This document shows positions 56,176 to 64,000 of a stretch of DNA of 64,000 bases, in pieces (the stretch's first letter is position 1; every line of letters starts with the position of its first letter). The notes beneath the pieces were generated by a model. It saw nothing but the letters and a program-made list of their open reading frames with translations, did not search any database and had not been told where the DNA came from. The position numbers and the translations under genes were made by a program. Origin of the DNA: an uncultured bacterium (lineage in GTDB: Bacteria > Acidobacteriota > Aminicenantia > Aminicenantales > Saccharicenantaceae); NCBI GenBank assembly GCA_937920515.1, contig CALEUG010000004.1, forward strand, positions 248,001 to 312,000. Direction: 5' to 3'.

Positions 56176-57440
56176 TTTTCCTGCCCTTCTGTCTTGCCTG
56201 GTAACAGCCTGACGCGGATCTGGCTGAGATGACGGCGGCTCATTTTCTCTACGGTGAATTGCAGGGAGTTAATGGTTATGGAATCTTTTTCCAGCGGCAG
56301 GTGCCCGTAGTGATAAAGAAAAAGCCCGGCCAGGGTGGTGTAATCCTTTTTCTCCGGGATGCCCAGGTTCAGCGTCTCGTTTATTTCTTTGATCGGAACG
56401 GTTCCCTTGATAAGGTATTCGTTTTCCCCGACCTTCTGGTACCAGTCTTCAGCCTGGCGGTCGTACTCGTCGCGGATGTCCCCGACGATCTCTTCCATTA
56501 TATCTTCCATGGTAACGATGCCCTCAAAGCTGCCGAATTCATCCACCACCAGGGCCAGATGGGCAGCTTTTTCCTGCATCTGGAGCAGGACCTGTTCAAT
56601 ACTGGCCAGTTCCGGGACGAACAGCGGCCGGCGCAGGAGCTGGCCCAGGTTGAACTCACCCTGAGACCGTATCACGGGTAATATGTCCTTCGCGTGGACA
56701 ATTCCTTCGATGTTATCGGTGGTTTTACTGAAGACAGGATAACGGGAGTAGCCGCTTTCCTGGATAATCCTCAGGACTTCAGACAGGGTAGAATTTATTT
56801 CCAGGGCCCGGACCTGGTTGCGGGGCACCATTATTTCTTTAATCGGTCGCCGGCTGAGGTCGAGCACCCCGGCCAGCATTTTCCTTCTGAAGCGGGATAA
56901 ACCGCGGGCCCCGGAGCTGATGACGAGCTTGATTTCTTCCTCGCTCAGGTGGCGGGAGGCGGGGAAGCGACCGCGCTCCTCGCGCGGCAGGAACAGGCCG
57001 GTAAGAAGAGAAAAAAGCCAGGTTAACGGGTAGAAGAAATAATAGAGAAGCCTAACCGGATGAATAAAAAGGCTGGTGGCCCGGACAGGGCGGTAGGCGG
57101 CAATCGTCTTGGGGGTGATTTCGCCGAATACCAGTATCAGAATGGTGGTGGTCAGGGTGGCCAGGACCACGGCCTGACTGGGGTCTGAGGACAGCCTGAC
57201 AAATATTGAAGTGGCGATGGAGGCTGCGGCCGCATTGACCAGGGTATTACCTATTAATATGGTGGACAGAAGTTCACTCAGCCTGGCCAGCATTTTTCTG
57301 GTGAGCCGGGCCCGTCCCGAGCCCTTCCTTTCCAGGTTCTCCAGGGTGTATGGATTGACCGAGAGGAAAGCTGTTTCGGAAGAAGAAAAAAAAGCGCTCA
57401 ACACCAGGAATAACAGGAACAGGCCTATTTGAGTCAGCAT
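56172..57440 (-). CDS. CNNM/CorC-type membrane protein (DUF21-CBS-CorC_HlyC)
   Basis: A 422-residue hemolysin C-like protein implicated in Mg2+/Co2+ efflux. An N-terminal DUF21 domain of three to four helices (about 1-185; SAFFSSSETAFLSVNPYTLENL, VNAAAASIATSIF) is followed by two CBS motifs (about 205-325; EIMVPRNQVRAL, HLALVVDEFGSFEGIVTMEDIMEEIVGDI) and a C-terminal CorC_HlyC domain. It lies 10 bases after carD, in a carD-corC-smpB operon. Confidence 0.92.
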   Translation of the reverse strand: MLTQIGLFLLFLVLSAFFSSSETAFLSVNPYTLENLERKGSGRARLTRKMLARLSELLSTILIGNTLVNAAAASIATSIFVRLSSDPSQAVVLATLTTTILILVFGEITPKTIAAYRPVRATSLFIHPVRLLYYFFYPLTWLFSLLTGLFLPREERGRFPASRHLSEEEIKLVISSGARGLSRFRRKMLAGVLDLSRRPIKEIMVPRNQVRALEINSTLSEVLRIIQESGYSRYPVFSKTTDNIEGIVHAKDILPVIRSQGEFNLGQLLRRPLFVPELASIEQVLLQMQEKAAHLALVVDEFGSFEGIVTMEDIMEEIVGDIRDEYDRQAEDWYQKVGENEYLIKGTVPIKEINETLNLGIPEKKDYTTLAGLFLYHYGHLPLEKDSITINSLQFTVEKMSRRHLSQIRVRLLPGKTEGQEK

Positions 57441-57450
57441 CGGAGACAGT

Positions 57451-57969
57451 TTATGAGAGGGGCCCCGACTTCAGATCCTTGCGGCACCCGGCCAGGCACT
57501 GGTCCAGCTTAGCGCTGATTTTACCGGGGGGGAGGCCGGAGGAAGCAGCCAGCTCGCAGATTATCAGCTCCCGCGATTTTTCCAGCATCTTTTTCTCACG
57601 GAATGATAACGGCTTGTTCTGGCTGAGCAGGAAAAGCATCTTGTAGACCTGAGCAATATCTTCCAGCTGGCCGGATTTCATCAGGTCGAAATTCTCCTTG
57701 TAGCGGTCCTTCCAGTCGGCGCTGATGTCCACCGAGCATTTTCTCAGGTACTGGAAGAATTTGTTGACGTTCTTCGGGGAGACCGGCCTTCTCAGCCCGA
57801 TTTCGGCGGCGGAATTACTGGGTATGACCACGAGGGTATTGTTGACGGCCAGGCGGATGTAAAAGGTGCGAACACACTGTCCGTTGTAGGTCTCTTCCTG
57901 GATATCTTCTATTACTCCCAGGCCCTGAGCCGGATAGATAACCTTGTCACCTATTTTGAGAGAATGCAT
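57451..57969 (-). CDS. carD: CarD-family transcription regulator
   Basis: RNA polymerase-binding factor that stabilises open complexes, notably at rRNA promoters. About 172 residues: a Tudor-like N-terminal domain (KIGDKVIYPAQGLGVIEDI near residue 4, TLVVIPSNSAAEIGLRRPV near 60) and a helical DNA-contacting domain (DWKDRYKENFDLMKSGQLEDIAQVY, as RYKENFDLMKSGQLEDIA). The ATG at 57969 fits the family start. No SD; the promoter ends 9 bases upstream. A longer upstream frame has unrelated residues. Confidence 0.93.
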   Translation of the reverse strand: MHSLKIGDKVIYPAQGLGVIEDIQEETYNGQCVRTFYIRLAVNNTLVVIPSNSAAEIGLRRPVSPKNVNKFFQYLRKCSVDISADWKDRYKENFDLMKSGQLEDIAQVYKMLFLLSQNKPLSFREKKMLEKSRELIICELAASSGLPPGKISAKLDQCLAGCRKDLKSGPLS

Positions 57970-57978
57970 TTCCCATAA

Positions 57979-58007
57979 ATTATAGTCTATCCTGTTTTTA
58001 TAGTCAA
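57979..58007 (-). promoter_or_regulatory. carD promoter (leaderless) with direct repeats
   Basis: Minus strand TTGACT (58007-58002), 17 bases, perfect TATAAT (57984-57979), then 9 bases to the ATG. GACTATAA occurs twice, 18 bases apart (58005-57998 and 57987-57980), overlapping the -35 and -10 boxes. Confidence 0.65.
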
Positions 58008-58099
58008 ACCGGCCTTCAAGGCATTCAGGACCGGCTAAGGCAGCAGGGTGGATTAGGGGCGGGGCCGAACCCGGTAAAAAATTCAAGCCGCGGTAGCAC

Positions 58100-58129
58100 T
58101 TGACAGAACTGCTTGTCTTCGTTTAAGAT
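58100..58129 (+). promoter_or_regulatory. rpmH operon promoter
   Basis: Perfect TTGACA (58100-58105), 18 bases, TAAGAT (58124-58129), 30 bases before the rpmH ATG. GAGAG lies upstream of the start. It diverges from carD. Confidence 0.55.
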
Positions 58130-58159
58130 ACAAGCTTAATCTGGTAGAGAGTGCCGACA

Positions 58160-58294
58160 ATGAAGAGAACTTTTCAGCCGAATAACCGGAGAAGGAAAAA
58201 AACACATGGCTTTCTGGTCCGGATGAGCACCAGGGGTGGCCGGAAAGTTATTAAAAACAGAAGGGCCAAGGGTCGCCAGAAGCTTTCCGTTTGA
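58160..58294 (+). CDS. rpmH: 50S ribosomal protein L34
   Basis: A 44-residue basic protein: [30 protein letters not shown] is the L34 signature (as [17 protein letters not shown] and [19 protein letters not shown]). Its TGA overlaps the rnpA ATG (TGATG). It heads the rpmH-rnpA-yidD-yidC-jag operon. Confidence 0.97.
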   Translation: MKRTFQPNNRRRKKTHGFLVRMSTRGGRKVIKNRRAKGRQKLSV

Positions 58295-58635
58295 TGGATG
58301 AGCGCCTGAGACCTGTCGAGAGAATCCGCAGGAAAAAGGATTTTATTGAGTTATACAGGAAGGGCCAGCGGCTGAGAGGCAGGTATTTCCATCTGGTGTT
58401 TCGGCCAAACGGGCTGGAATATTCGAGGATGGCGGTAGTTGTCAGCCGGAAAATAGGAAAAGCCACTGTCCGGAACCGACTGAAAAGACTTTTCCGGGAG
58501 CTTTTCCGGAGAAATAAGAATTTGCTTCCCGGCCCTTTGGACCTGATCTTTATTGCTCAGAAGGACGCCGGCCAGCGGAACCGGGAAGAGATGACCGCCG
58601 ATTTCAAAGCGGTCCTGCAGAAACTGGCTCTATGA
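58294..58635 (+). CDS. rnpA: Ribonuclease P protein component
   Basis: Protein cofactor of RNase P, which matures tRNA 5' ends. About 113 residues, with YRKGQRLRGRYFHLVF and the RNR box GKATVRNRLKRLFRELFRR near residue 55. The ATG at 58294 shares a base with the rpmH stop; a TTG one codon earlier lies inside rpmH. The RNase P RNA gene is not in the window. Confidence 0.95.
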   Translation: MDERLRPVERIRRKKDFIELYRKGQRLRGRYFHLVFRPNGLEYSRMAVVVSRKIGKATVRNRLKRLFRELFRRNKNLLPGPLDLIFIAQKDAGQRNREEMTADFKAVLQKLAL

Positions 58636-58662
58636 GCCTGGCTTAGAAAGACGGAGCTTCGG

Positions 58663-58872
58663 ATGAAATATATTGCCCTCGGGCTGATCAGAGCCTACCA
58701 GCTTCTGATTTCCCCGCTTCTCGGTCATAACTGCCGCTTCTACCCCACCTGCTCGGAATACACTTACGGGGCCATCAAGAAATATGGCTTCCTGAAAGGC
58801 GGCTGGCTCGGAGGCAAGAGGCTCTTGAGATGCCACCCCCTCCATCCGGGAGGCATTGACCCCATACCTTAA
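58663..58872 (+). CDS. yidD: Membrane protein insertion efficiency factor YidD
   Basis: A 69-residue protein: [27 protein letters not shown] (as [11 protein letters not shown] and [10 protein letters not shown]) and [24 protein letters not shown] are the full family signature, with its three conserved cysteines. It lies between rnpA and yidC as in most bacteria. Confidence 0.96.
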   Translation: MKYIALGLIRAYQLLISPLLGHNCRFYPTCSEYTYGAIKKYGFLKGGWLGGKRLLRCHPLHPGGIDPIP

Positions 58873-58881
58873 GAGGAGATT

Positions 58882-60585
58882 ATGGAAAAAAGACTGATAC
58901 TGGCCATTTTTCTGTCGTTCTTGATTCTGTTTCTTTATCAGCTGCTGTTCTTAAAGCCTGATAAACAGGTCCGGCCTGCCCCCCAGCAGACGGCGTTAGC
59001 AGAAAGAGAGACCGCCGGGAGCGAGCCCGAAAAAACTGGAGCAACACCGCCTCTGGTTGCAAGCCGGGAAACCGCAGTCCCGGCCGGGATGGTGTCGGCC
59101 GAGCGGGAAGAGACCGTAACGGTGGAGACCCCGCTTTATGAAGCCACCTGGAGTAACCGCGGGGCCGTGCTCAGGAGCTGGAAATTAAAGAACCATCTCA
59201 AAAAATTGCCCGGTCGGCAAGACCCTACCCGGGAACCACTTGACCTGATCCCGGAAACTGCAGCCCGGCTGGGGCTCTATCCTTTAGCTCTGAAACTTGA
59301 CGACCCGGTCCTGACCGAAAGGGTCAACGGGGCCCTGTACAGGTTTGAAGGCGACAACCTGAAGCTCAACCCGGGCCAGACGGCCAGCCTGGTATTTGAG
59401 TATTCCGATGGGAATACCGTGAGAATCCGGAAGCAGTTCACCTTCAACGGGCGGGACTATAATTTCGGGATAAAAATCAGCCTGGAGGTGGAAGGAAAAG
59501 AACTGGACCCGTTAATCCTCTGGGGGCCGGGCATCGGTTCGCTGAGCCCGGAAGAAATCCAGGAGAAGTTCAGCGCCAGCCGCGGAGCAGCCTTCCTGGT
59601 CAACCGAGACCGGAAAATCTTCCGGCTGCAGGAGAAGAAGATAACCCTGGAAAACGAGGCCGTCCGCTACCCGGGTCTGGACTGGGCCGCCTACGAGGAA
59701 AACTACTTTGCAGTTATCTTTCTGCTGGACCCGTCCTCGAGCCAGGCCATGGTTTTCAAGAAGGAAGAGAGCGAGGAACAGCCCGACGGGAAAATCGCCG
59801 TCGTCCCCTATTTCTACTTAGCGGTAAGCCATCCCCGGGAGGTCTTTCTCGGGCCAAAGGAATACGACCGGCTTAAAGCCTACGGTCATCAGACCAAGAA
59901 GATAATAAATTTTGGTTTCTTCGGCGGCATTGCCGAATTGCTGCTGGTGGCTACCAGGTATTTTTATAACCTGGTCGGCAACTGGGGCCTGGCCATAATC
60001 ATCATGACCCTCATCATCAAGATAATTTTCTTTCCCCTTACTTACAGCTCGACCAAATCCATGGCCAGGATGGCTGAAATCCAGCCCAAGATTAAGGCCC
60101 TGCGGGCCAAGTACAAAAGGGCCAGGCAGGACATGGAGCAACGGCGGCAGATGAACGAAGAGTTGATGCGTCTTTACAAGGAACACGGCATCAACCCGGC
60201 GGGCGGCTGTTTGCCCCTGCTGATACAACTGCCGGTCTTCTGGGGTTTCTTCCGGATGCTGGTGGTGGCGGTGGAATTCCGCCACAGCCCGTTCGTCTTC
60301 TGGATAAAAGACCTCTCGGTCAGGGATCCCTATTATGTAACACCGATTCTGATGGGCGTGACCCAGTTCATCACCCAGAAGATGACACCTTCCACGGCCG
60401 ACCCTGCCCAGCAGAAGATTATGCTGCTGATGCCTTTTATCTTCACCATTTTCTTCATGAATTTTCAGGCCGGCCTGGTCCTTTACTGGTTGACCAATAA
60501 TGTTCTGCAAATAGCTCAGCAGGCCATCATGAACCGGATGATGGCCCGCAAGAGGGAGTCCGATGGAAAAAGAAGAAAGAAATAA
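58882..60585 (+). CDS. yidC: Membrane protein insertase YidC
   Basis: Inserts and folds inner-membrane proteins. 567 residues, the long Gram-negative type: TM1 (about 4-24), a large periplasmic beta domain (about 70-345), then the five-helix core with YFYNLVGNWGLAIIIMTLIIKIIFFPLTY (as YNLVGNWGLAIIIMTLI), a cytoplasmic coiled hairpin, and NPAGGCLPLLIQLPVFWGFFRML. GAGGAG lies before the ATG. It overlaps jag by 23 bases. Confidence 0.96.
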   Translation: MEKRLILAIFLSFLILFLYQLLFLKPDKQVRPAPQQTALAERETAGSEPEKTGATPPLVASRETAVPAGMVSAEREETVTVETPLYEATWSNRGAVLRSWKLKNHLKKLPGRQDPTREPLDLIPETAARLGLYPLALKLDDPVLTERVNGALYRFEGDNLKLNPGQTASLVFEYSDGNTVRIRKQFTFNGRDYNFGIKISLEVEGKELDPLILWGPGIGSLSPEEIQEKFSASRGAAFLVNRDRKIFRLQEKKITLENEAVRYPGLDWAAYEENYFAVIFLLDPSSSQAMVFKKEESEEQPDGKIAVVPYFYLAVSHPREVFLGPKEYDRLKAYGHQTKKIINFGFFGGIAELLLVATRYFYNLVGNWGLAIIIMTLIIKIIFFPLTYSSTKSMARMAEIQPKIKALRAKYKRARQDMEQRRQMNEELMRLYKEHGINPAGGCLPLLIQLPVFWGFFRMLVVAVEFRHSPFVFWIKDLSVRDPYYVTPILMGVTQFITQKMTPSTADPAQQKIMLLMPFIFTIFFMNFQAGLVLYWLTNNVLQIAQQAIMNRMMARKRESDGKRRKK

Positions 60586-61240
60586 TCAGCCCAGTTACAA
60601 CCAAGTCATTGAAAAACAAGAATTTAAAGGGAGAAGCCTGGAAGATGCCCTGAGCCTGGCCGAGCATGTGCTTAAGGTCCCCCGCGATAGGTTTAACTAT
60701 GAAATAGTGACCGAAAAAACCAAGCTTTTCGGCCTGAAGAATAAAGAAATAGTCATCCGGGCCTGGCTCAAGAACGATGGCGAGTCCGGAGCGGTGGAGG
60801 TTTTCCTCAAGAACCTGATGAAGGTTTTCCCGCTGGAACTCACCTACCAGGTTAAGAAACGAGACCAGATGATTTATGTCGTCTTTGACGGCGAGGACCG
60901 CAAGCTTCTGCTCAAAAATGATGGAGCTCTGTTGCTGGCCATCCAGCACGTGCTGAACAAGATTTCCAACCAGAAGGTACAGGCTGACTGTGAATTCTTC
61001 CGCCGCCGGAAGGAGAAACAACTAAAAGAATATGCCCAGGAAGTAGCCCGGAAGGTCAAGGAAACCGGCCAGGAAGAGATTCTTGATTTCATGAATCCTT
61101 ACGAAAGGCGTATCATCCACATTGCCGTTAACCAGGTTCCCGGCCTGACCACGGAGAGCCTGGGCGAAGGTTTCCTGAAAAAAGTAAGAGTTTATCCTGT
61201 AACCGACGACAGCCAGAAAAATAAGATAGAACAGGAATGA
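60563..61240 (+). CDS. jag: RNA-binding protein Jag (KhpB)
   Basis: 225 residues with three domains. Jag_N (about 18-65): FKGRSLEDALSLAEHVL and KLFGLKNKEIVIRA. A KH domain (about 85-150): GEDRKLLLKNDGALLLAIQHVLNKI (as LLLKNDGALLLAIQHVL). An R3H domain (about 155-215) with NPYERRIIHIAV. It probably binds RNA and influences division or envelope genes. It starts within the end of yidC. Confidence 0.93.
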   Translation: MEKEERNNQPSYNQVIEKQEFKGRSLEDALSLAEHVLKVPRDRFNYEIVTEKTKLFGLKNKEIVIRAWLKNDGESGAVEVFLKNLMKVFPLELTYQVKKRDQMIYVVFDGEDRKLLLKNDGALLLAIQHVLNKISNQKVQADCEFFRRRKEKQLKEYAQEVARKVKETGQEEILDFMNPYERRIIHIAVNQVPGLTTESLGEGFLKKVRVYPVTDDSQKNKIEQE

Positions 61241-61264
61241 GGGCGAACTGCTTTCCTGTTGCGG

Positions 61265-61293
61265 TTTACTAACTTCATCTCTGCTATTAAAAT
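61265..61293 (+). promoter_or_regulatory. mnmE promoter (leaderless)
   Basis: TTTACT (61265-61270), 17 bases, TAAAAT (61288-61293), then 6 bases to the ATG at 61300. No Shine-Dalgarno is visible. This is the weakest of the six abutting promoters. Confidence 0.5.
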
Positions 61294-61299
61294 TAGAAT

Positions 61300-62676
61300 A
61301 TGAACCAGACTCTGGAAGATACCATAATCGCAGTTTCCACTCCGGCCGGGCACGGGGGCATCGGAATCGTCAGGTTGAGCGGACCGGATGCTGTGGGTAT
61401 TGCCAGAAGAATTTTTTCATTAAAAGAACCGGAACCGGTCATTCCGGACAGGAAGATGTGCTTCGGGTACCTTCTGGACGCCGAATCAAGGGAAACTCTG
61501 GATGCCGGTTATCTCTGCTATTTCCCCGCGCCCCATTCCTACACCCGCGAGGAGACGGTCGAAATTCATCTCCATGGCTCTCCAGTATTGCTGAACGAAG
61601 CCGTCCGCCTGGGAATAAAAGCCGGGGCCAGGCTGGCCCATCCCGGCGAATTCACCTTTCGGGCCTACCTCAACGGTCGGATTGACATCATCCAGGCCGA
61701 AGCCATAAACGACCTGATCCGGGCCTGCTCTCTGGACCAGGCGCGGATTTCTTTCAAGCAGATGGAAGGAAGCCTGTCCAGGAAAATTGCCGGAATCAGG
61801 GAGAAAATTATAGAGTTGCTAACACTGGTGGAGACCAGTCTGGAGTTTCCGGATGAAGAGGTGGAAATAAGCACTGGACAGATAAAAACGGTCCTGCTCA
61901 AATTAATCGGCGAGCTCGGTCACCTATCCCGAAGTTACGAACAGGGCCGGGCCCTGCTGGAAGGTCTGACCGTGGCCATCCTGGGGAAGACCAACGTCGG
62001 AAAATCGACCCTGTTTAACGCCCTGCTGGAGGAGGAAAGAGCCATCGTCACCCCCTACCCCGGGACCACCCGTGACTTTATAAGGGAAAATGTCCGGGTT
62101 GACGGAGTTCTGATCAAACTGGTGGACATGGCCGGATTTGGTCAGTCCAGCCACCCGGCGGAAGAAGAAGGAATCACCCGCGGGCAAAAACTGGCTGAAA
62201 AAGCCGATGGGCTCCTGATCGTTCTGGATTCTTCCAGAGAAGAGAGCCCTGAAGATTTTCAGCTCCTCAAGAGATTCTGGAATAAGAAGAAGCTACTGGT
62301 TTTTAATAAGTCGGACCTCGAACCGGCTATCAACCGCCAGAACATCCTTGATTCCATGCCAGGGGTGGACTGGGTTGAAGTTTCGGCCCTGACCGGGAAG
62401 AACCTGGACCGGCTCAGAAAGATGATGCTTGACACCTTTGCCCCCCGACTTGAAAGGCAGGAAGAAATAATCCTCCATGAGAGGCAGAAAGTTCTGGTTG
62501 AAAATATCAAGAGCAGCCTGGAGAACGGTTTGGAATTGCTGGATGAAGGCAGTGGAGAAGAGCTGGTGGCTGAAGCCATAAGGGAAGCTCTTCCTGCCAT
62601 CGGACAGCTTACAGGTGAAATAAAGAGCCAGGAAGTGCTGGACCAGATTTTCAGTCGCTTCTGTATAGGAAAATGA
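61300..62676 (+). CDS. mnmE: tRNA modification GTPase MnmE
   Basis: With MnmG it makes the 5-carboxymethylaminomethyl group on U34 of certain tRNAs. 458 residues: N-terminal folate-binding domain ([22 protein letters not shown]), helical domain, and an inserted G domain with [15 protein letters not shown] near 228, TRDFIRE, LVDMAGF and NKSD. The C-terminus is FCIGK, the catalytic CxGK motif. It overlaps mnmG by 4 bases. Confidence 0.96.
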   Translation: MNQTLEDTIIAVSTPAGHGGIGIVRLSGPDAVGIARRIFSLKEPEPVIPDRKMCFGYLLDAESRETLDAGYLCYFPAPHSYTREETVEIHLHGSPVLLNEAVRLGIKAGARLAHPGEFTFRAYLNGRIDIIQAEAINDLIRACSLDQARISFKQMEGSLSRKIAGIREKIIELLTLVETSLEFPDEEVEISTGQIKTVLLKLIGELGHLSRSYEQGRALLEGLTVAILGKTNVGKSTLFNALLEEERAIVTPYPGTTRDFIRENVRVDGVLIKLVDMAGFGQSSHPAEEEGITRGQKLAEKADGLLIVLDSSREESPEDFQLLKRFWNKKKLLVFNKSDLEPAINRQNILDSMPGVDWVEVSALTGKNLDRLRKMMLDTFAPRLERQEEIILHERQKVLVENIKSSLENGLELLDEGSGEELVAEAIREALPAIGQLTGEIKSQEVLDQIFSRFCIGK

Positions 62677-64000
62677 GCCGGGAACAATTTGCCGAAGAAT
62701 ACGAGGTGGTGGTGGTCGGGGCCGGGCATGCCGGCTGCGAAGCGGCAGCTGCCGCGGCCCGGATGGGGGCCTCAACCTGCCTTATAACCATTCACCTGGA
62801 AACCATCGCCCAGATGTCCTGCAACCCGGCCATCGGCGGGCTGGCCAAGGGCCACCTGGTCAGGGAAATTGATGCCCTGGGCGGCCTGATGGGCCTGCTG
62901 GCTGACGAAACCGGCATCCATTTCCGCCTGTTGAACAGAAGCCGGGGTGGTGCCGTCCAGGGCCCGCGAGCCCAGTGCGACAAGGCTTCCTACCGCCTGA
63001 CCATGAAAAAGTGGCTGGAAGAAACCAAAAACCTGAGAATACTCCAGGCCGTCGTAACCCGTTTGATATTCGATGGAGACAGGATAAAAGGAGTAATCTG
63101 CCAGGACGGGACAAAAATAAAGGCCGGGGCAGTCGTCCTCACGCCGGGGACTTTCCTTAACGGACTCATTCATATAGGGCTCAACAGCTACCCGGCCGGC
63201 CGGGCTAATGAACCGCCGGCAGCAGAGCTGGCCCAATCATTAAGAGAGTGCGGGTTTAAGGTCCTGCGGCTAAAAACCGGCACCCCCATGCGCCTTGACA
63301 AAAACAGCATAGACTGGGAGAAATTCAGGCCGCAACCCGGAGATGAAGACCCCGTGCCTTTTTCCTTGAGGACCGCAAAACCTCTTAAGAACCTGGTTGT
63401 CTGCTATGTTGGCTACACCAACGAGAAGACCCACCAGGTTATCAGAAAGAATCTTGATAAATCTCCCCTTTACAGCGGAAAAATTAAAGGCATCGGTCCC
63501 AGGTACTGTCCTTCGATTGAAGACAAGGTGGTGAAATTTCCCCACCACCCGCGCCACCAGTTTTTTCTGGAGCCGGAGGGCCTGAACACCACGGAAATTT
63601 ATGTCAACGGGTTGTCTTCCAGCCTTCCGTATGAAGTCCAGAAAGAGATATTGCGGAGCATTCCCGGGCTGGACCAGGCCAGGATCCTGAGGCCGGCTTA
63701 TGGTATTGAATACGATGCTGTTTCCCCGACCGAGCTGAAGCTCGGCCTGGAAACTAAAAGATTTAAGAATCTGTTCCTGGCCGGTCAGATAAACGGGACT
63801 TCAGGATACGAGGAAGCTGCGGCCCAGGGGCTGGTGGCCGGGGTCAACGCCGTCCTGAATCTCAGGGGCCAGCCGCCGTTTATCCTGGGAAGGCACGAGG
63901 CTTACATCGGGGTACTGATCGACGACCTGATCTCTCTCGGAGTGGATGAGCCTTACCGGCTTTTTACTTCCCGGGCTGAATACCGACTCAATTTACGGAT
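62673..64000 (+). CDS. mnmG: tRNA uridine-5-carboxymethylaminomethyl enzyme MnmG (cut by window edge)
   Basis: FAD-dependent partner of MnmE. 442 codons are visible and the frame stays open to base 64000. [14 protein letters not shown] near residue 12 binds [26 protein letters not shown] (as [17 protein letters not shown]) and [11 protein letters not shown] follow; [29 protein letters not shown] and SRAEYRL complete the family pattern. The ATG overlaps the mnmE stop (ATGA). Confidence 0.96.
   Translation, partial: MSREQFAEEYEVVVVGAGHAGCEAAAAAARMGASTCLITIHLETIAQMSCNPAIGGLAKGHLVREIDALGGLMGLLADETGIHFRLLNRSRGGAVQGPRAQCDKASYRLTMKKWLEETKNLRILQAVVTRLIFDGDRIKGVICQDGTKIKAGAVVLTPGTFLNGLIHIGLNSYPAGRANEPPAAELAQSLRECGFKVLRLKTGTPMRLDKNSIDWEKFRPQPGDEDPVPFSLRTAKPLKNLVVCYVGYTNEKTHQVIRKNLDKSPLYSGKIKGIGPRYCPSIEDKVVKFPHHPRHQFFLEPEGLNTTEIYVNGLSSSLPYEVQKEILRSIPGLDQARILRPAYGIEYDAVSPTELKLGLETKRFKNLFLAGQINGTSGYEEAAAQGLVAGVNAVLNLRGQPPFILGRHEAYIGVLIDDLISLGVDEPYRLFTSRAEYRLNLR

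Noticed and set aside
1-64000. CRISPR array, insertion sequence, prophage or toxin-antitoxin pair
   Set aside because: No regularly spaced repeats, transposase, integrase or toxin-like motifs were seen; the window is housekeeping and operonic throughout.

Overview
The window looks like a chromosomal segment around the replication origin of a diderm, probably anaerobic bacterium with roughly 55-60 % G+C. Outer-membrane traits are a LolB-like lipoprotein, two TolC-type channels, an RND pump and a beta-barrel DUF5916 protein. The anaerobic signature is an operon for a group 4 [NiFe] hydrogenase on a complete complex I membrane arm. An archaeal-type phosphoglycerate mutase, CarD and DUF5916 beside a sigma/anti-sigma/MacAB cluster point, by inference only, to the Aminicenantes/Acidobacteriota neighbourhood. 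There are no insertion sequences, phage genes, CRISPR arrays or rRNA genes.

Layout. 1-6369 (minus): one long operon, small membrane protein - lolB-like - ispE - tRNA-Gln - prs - rplY - pth - rpsF - rpsR - rplI - dnaB. 6386-11999: an exported MEMO-AMMECR1 fusion, a small membrane protein, an FmdB zinc ribbon, a GT9 glycosyltransferase, Rel and rpmB. 12000-14891: candidate oriC, dnaA and dnaN. 14895-24893 (minus): twelve hydrogenase/complex I-like genes, ending in a HycI-type maturation protease. 25036-29159: a GNAT-like protein, then polA coupled to a small unknown gene. 29234-33330: DUF177-rpmF-plsX-fabG-acpP-fabF. 33501-38578 (minus): polyferredoxin, Tat-exported DUF362 protein, cell-wall amidase, apgM. 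38757-47987 (plus): psiE, then an ECF sigma - anti-sigma - Spy-like sensor - MacAB - TolC - DUF5916 operon. 48215-54065 (minus): a CusCBA-type metal efflux operon led by a small Cys/His protein. 54331-58129: hfq-like-pdxA facing carD-corC-smpB. 58100-64000 (plus): rpmH-rnpA-yidD-yidC-jag and mnmE-mnmG, the classic origin-linked cluster, here about 46 kb from dnaA.

Two observations stand out. First, the hydrogenase retains all four predicted NiFe cysteine ligands and a HycE-like C-terminal tail, yet has NuoA-, J- and K-like subunits plus three antiporter-like subunits and no NuoEFG; it would suit ferredoxin oxidation coupled to H2 release and ion pumping. Second, six genes or operons (GT9, hydrogenase, apgM, the cus leader gene, carD, mnmE) have sigma70-type -35/-10 boxes with the -10 only 6-9 bases before the ATG, which predicts leaderless mRNAs; other promoters here lie 16-24 bases or more upstream and most are followed by a Shine-Dalgarno site.

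All start sites, promoters and RNA structures were read by eye; no alignment, folding or database search was run.
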